From contig JBICHM010000123.1 in NCBI GenBank assembly GCA_043101835.1, positions 1-6,795 of the forward strand: a DNA stretch of 6,795 bases, given 5' to 3'. The translations under genes and the position numbers were made by a program. Of this stretch, positions 4,760-6,795 are shown in pieces (position 1 is the first letter of the stretch; each line of letters starts with the position of its first letter). Source of the stretch: JBICHM01 sp043101835 (GTDB lineage: Bacteria > Planctomycetota > Phycisphaerae > Phycisphaerales > UBA1924). The notes beneath the pieces are model-generated. The model worked only from the letters and a program-made list of their open reading frames with translations. It did not search any database and was not told where the DNA came from.

Positions 4760-5629
4760 CTACGCGGCCGTCAGGATCACTCCACCATCCGGCCCCACGC
4801 CGATCGTCCGCTCCTGGCAGCACGCCGGTGAGCGGTCGGCCGTCGCCACGCCCCAGCCATCCGGCAGCGCGATCGTCGGCGTCCGACGGGGGAAAAGAGA
4901 AGGATAGCCGCCCTGCGCCCGTCCGGCAGCCTCCGGCGTCCCATTCGGGCTCGCCGGAAGCGTCAGCACGGGCTCCACGCAGAGGAGCATGCCTTCGCGA
5001 ATCTCAAAATCTGCCCGCGGCGCCTCGTCGGCGAAGGTCGCCAGGAGCGGCCCCTCATGCAGCGTCCGCCCCACGCCGTGACCGGCGACACCCGTCGCCA
5101 GGCCCCAGCCGCGCTCACGCGCGAACGCCTGGACGGCCTCCGCGACGGCGCTCCACAGGACGCCCGGACGCATCAACCCGGCCGCGATCTCGACGGCCTC
5201 GAGGGCGTCGGCGACCAGCGCCTCGCGCTCGGGCGCATCGGCGCCGGGCACGACCATCGCGATCGATGCGTCCACGATCCGGTCATCGAGGTCGGCGAAT
5301 CGCGCCGCCGCGTCGATCGTCACCAGATCGCCTGCGCGGAGGCGACGCGCGCCGGGGCGGGCGCACGCGGCCTGTTCGTTCACATTCACACTGGCCCCCC
5401 ACCCGAACGCCTCGCCGCGCGCGTTGCGCTCGCTCGTGAGCACGCACTCCCCGCCGGCTGCCTCGATCGCCTCAGCGACTGCGCCGGCCACCTCCGCCGT
5501 GCTGGCGCCGGCGATCGCCTGCGCGCGAGCCGACTCCAGCGCCGCCATCAGACGCCGCCCGCTCTCGCGGAGCGCAGCGAAGGCTCCGAGGTCGGCGGTC
5601 GTGTCGGGATGGAGCAGCGTGGTGGTCAC
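4760..5629 (-). CDS. map: Type I methionine aminopeptidase-like protein (M24 family), altered active site
   Basis: Map removes the initiator Met from nascent proteins with a two-metal centre. The five metal ligands are recognisable: Asp106 (VTID), Asp120 (RIVDAS), His184 (AGHGVGR), Glu219 (CVEP) and Glu273 (CQERT), as is the second catalytic His (His191 in TLHEGP). Two departures stand out. The position of E. coli His79 (NEVVCHGIP) is Cys89 in NEQAACARP, and the two Asp ligands are 14 residues apart instead of 11. The residue after the last Glu ligand is Arg instead of His. The protein is Ala-rich and, at 289 residues, longer than the 264 of E. coli. The GTG start at 5629 lies 20 bases after the secY stop with no clear ribosome binding site, so translational coupling or a later start is possible. 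The place between secY and infA is the classic one for map. It could be a working but divergent enzyme or one of several paralogs. Confidence 0.87.
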   Translation of the reverse strand: MTTTLLHPDTTADLGAFAALRESGRRLMAALESARAQAIAGASTAEVAGAVAEAIEAAGGECVLTSERNARGEAFGWGASVNVNEQAACARPGARRLRAGDLVTIDAAARFADLDDRIVDASIAMVVPGADAPEREALVADALEAVEIAAGLMRPGVLWSAVAEAVQAFARERGWGLATGVAGHGVGRTLHEGPLLATFADEAPRADFEIREGMLLCVEPVLTLPASPNGTPEAAGRAQGGYPSLFPRRTPTIALPDGWGVATADRSPACCQERTIGVGPDGGVILTAA

Positions 5630-5649
5630 GGGTGGGTGTTCGTCAGTGG

Positions 5650-6795
5650 TCAGCCGGCGCGTCCCTTGACGCGGGTCGAGCGGCCGCGCTCGTCCTCGCC
5701 AAGGAAGCCGGCGTAGTTCCGCATGAGCAGGTTGGCCTCGATGCGCTGGATGAAGTCCAGGCCGACGGCGACGACGATGAGCAGCCCCGTGCCGCCGAGG
5801 AACGCGGCGACGCTGTAGGGGATGTTCATCGCGTGCTGCACGGCCATCGGAATGACGGCGATCACCGACAGGAAGCCGGCGCCGACATACGTGATGCGCT
5901 CGAGGACGGTCTCGAGGTATTCAGCGGTGCGCGGTCCGGGGCGCAGACCGGGGATGAACGAGCCGCTGTCGCGCAGCTGCTTGCTCATCTCCTCCGGGTT
6001 GAACTGCACCGTCGTCCAGAAGTAGCTGAAGAAGTAGATCAGGACGATGTAGATCACGATGTACGGGAACGCGCCCGGCTGCAGGCTGCTGTTCAGGAAG
6101 ATCGCGAAGTTGTTGAACCACCCCGTCGACGCGGCGGTCGCGGACTGCATGTAGCCCGCGGCGACGGACGGGAAGATCATCAGGCTGCTGGCGAAGATGA
6201 TCGGCATCACGCCGCCGTGGTTCACGCGCAGCGGCAGATACGAGCGCTGCCCGCCGTAGACGCGCCGGCCGCGCGTGTGCTTGGCCTGCTGCACCGGGAT
6301 GCGCCGGTGGGCCACGGTGATCAGCACCGAGCCGGCGACAACCAGGATGAACGCGCCGACGAGGAAGATCACGCCCATCCACGACACGCTCGGGTTGTCG
6401 TCCCGCGCGATGTCGAAGACGCCGTTGACAATCGGCAGCTGACCCAGCGGCGAGTTCTGCAGCGTCCACAGCACCGCGTTGGGCATCTGCGCGAGAATGC
6501 CGGCGGTGATGATCAGCGACGCGCCGTTGCCGATGCCGTACTTGTCGATCTGCTCGGCCAGCCACATCAGGAAGGCCGTGCCGGCGGTCATGGCGGTGAT
6601 CGCCATGATCCACCAGAGCGGGTTGTTGTCCCACCCGGCGTAGATGAGGCCCTGGGCGCGGATGTAGCCGATCCAGCCCGCGGCCTGCACGACGCACATG
6701 CCGATCGTGGCGTAGCGCGTCCACTCCATCACCTTCTGGCGGCCCGTCGGCCCTTCGGCCTGGAGCTTCTTCAGCGTCTCGCTCACCGAGCCGAG
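5650..6795 (-). CDS. secY: Protein translocase subunit SecY, N-terminus beyond the window
   Basis: SecY is the channel of the SecYEG translocon in the cytoplasmic membrane. The visible 381 residues start within the region before transmembrane helix 3; helices 1-2 and the plug lie outside the window. The GTG at 6786 is an internal Val codon, because the frame stays open to the edge (LGSVSETLKKL). Landmarks are ETLKKLQAEGPTGRQK leading into helix 3, the GIGNGASLI motif of helix 4 (about 87-95), the HRRIPVQQAKH cytoplasmic loop, RRVYGGQRSYLPLRVN and GGVMPIIFASS, and the long loop that contacts SecA and the ribosome (FNPEEMSKQL, SGSFIPGLRPGPRTAEYLE, about 265-295) with its conserved Arg in GLRPG. 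Helix 10 and a basic tail (STRVKGRAG) follow. The stop is 20 bases before map, so the two are probably co-transcribed; adk, which lies between them in many Gram-positives, is absent. Confidence 0.98.
   Translation of the reverse strand, partial: LGSVSETLKKLQAEGPTGRQKVMEWTRYATIGMCVVQAAGWIGYIRAQGLIYAGWDNNPLWWIMAITAMTAGTAFLMWLAEQIDKYGIGNGASLIITAGILAQMPNAVLWTLQNSPLGQLPIVNGVFDIARDDNPSVSWMGVIFLVGAFILVVAGSVLITVAHRRIPVQQAKHTRGRRVYGGQRSYLPLRVNHGGVMPIIFASSLMIFPSVAAGYMQSATAASTGWFNNFAIFLNSSLQPGAFPYIVIYIVLIYFFSYFWTTVQFNPEEMSKQLRDSGSFIPGLRPGPRTAEYLETVLERITYVGAGFLSVIAVIPMAVQHAMNIPYSVAAFLGGTGLLIVVAVGLDFIQRIEANLLMRNYAGFLGEDERGRSTRVKGRAG

Noticed and set aside
4491..4823. A longer 110-residue form of IF-1
   Set aside because: The extra N-terminal residues do not belong to IF-1 and overlap the end of map; the ATG at 4709 has a strong ribosome binding site and gives the exact family length.
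3798..4907. A 369-codon plus-strand frame opposite rpsM, rpmJ and infA
   Set aside because: It crosses several certain genes on the other strand and shows no recognisable domain.

Overview
This window is a G+C-rich (roughly two-thirds by eye) stretch of bacterial chromosome. It holds the downstream end of the large ribosomal-protein supercluster, and every gene I can support lies on the minus strand. Read in the direction of transcription (high to low coordinates) the order is secY (5' end outside the window), map, infA, rpmJ, rpsM, rpsK, rpoA, rplQ, then, past a strong hairpin, pheS and the start of an unrecognised membrane-protein gene cut by the window edge. Protein features, notably the RpoA N-terminus MRIRWRGLELPS and the high G+C, suggest a planctomycete, possibly of the Phycisphaerae. 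That placement is inferred from memory of the family and was not searched.

Region by region: 6795-5650 is the SecY translocon channel. 5629-4760 is a type I methionine aminopeptidase-like protein that keeps the five metal ligands but has Cys where the catalytic His79 of the E. coli enzyme sits. 4709-4491 is IF-1. 4470-4354 is the 38-residue ribosomal protein L36, which is easily missed. 4259-3879 is S13 and 3795-3418 is S11. Then comes the widest spacer (159 bases), where many bacteria carry rpsD; it holds two G+C-rich hairpins, one with a terminator-like T-rich tail. 3258-2248 is the RNA polymerase alpha subunit and 2171-1569 is L17 with an internal insertion and an Ala/Glu-rich tail. A perfect 13-bp inverted repeat with a T-rich tail follows rplQ and lies just upstream of pheS (1486-476). 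No pheT follows; the next gene (409 to the edge) encodes a small protein with an acidic N-terminus and two or three membrane segments.

The genes work together in ribosome assembly and translation initiation (S13, S11, L36, L17, IF-1), transcription (RpoA), membrane protein export and N-terminal processing (SecY, Map), and phenylalanine tRNA charging (PheS). The ordering secY-map-infA-rpmJ-rpsM-rpsK-rpoA-rplQ is the conserved bacterial arrangement minus adk and rpsD. I found no CRISPR array, mobile element, tRNA, rRNA or exotic new system. The points worth a second look are the altered Map active site, the missing rpsD with its hairpin-filled spacer, the terminator-like hairpin between rplQ and pheS, the orphan pheS and the enlarged L17.
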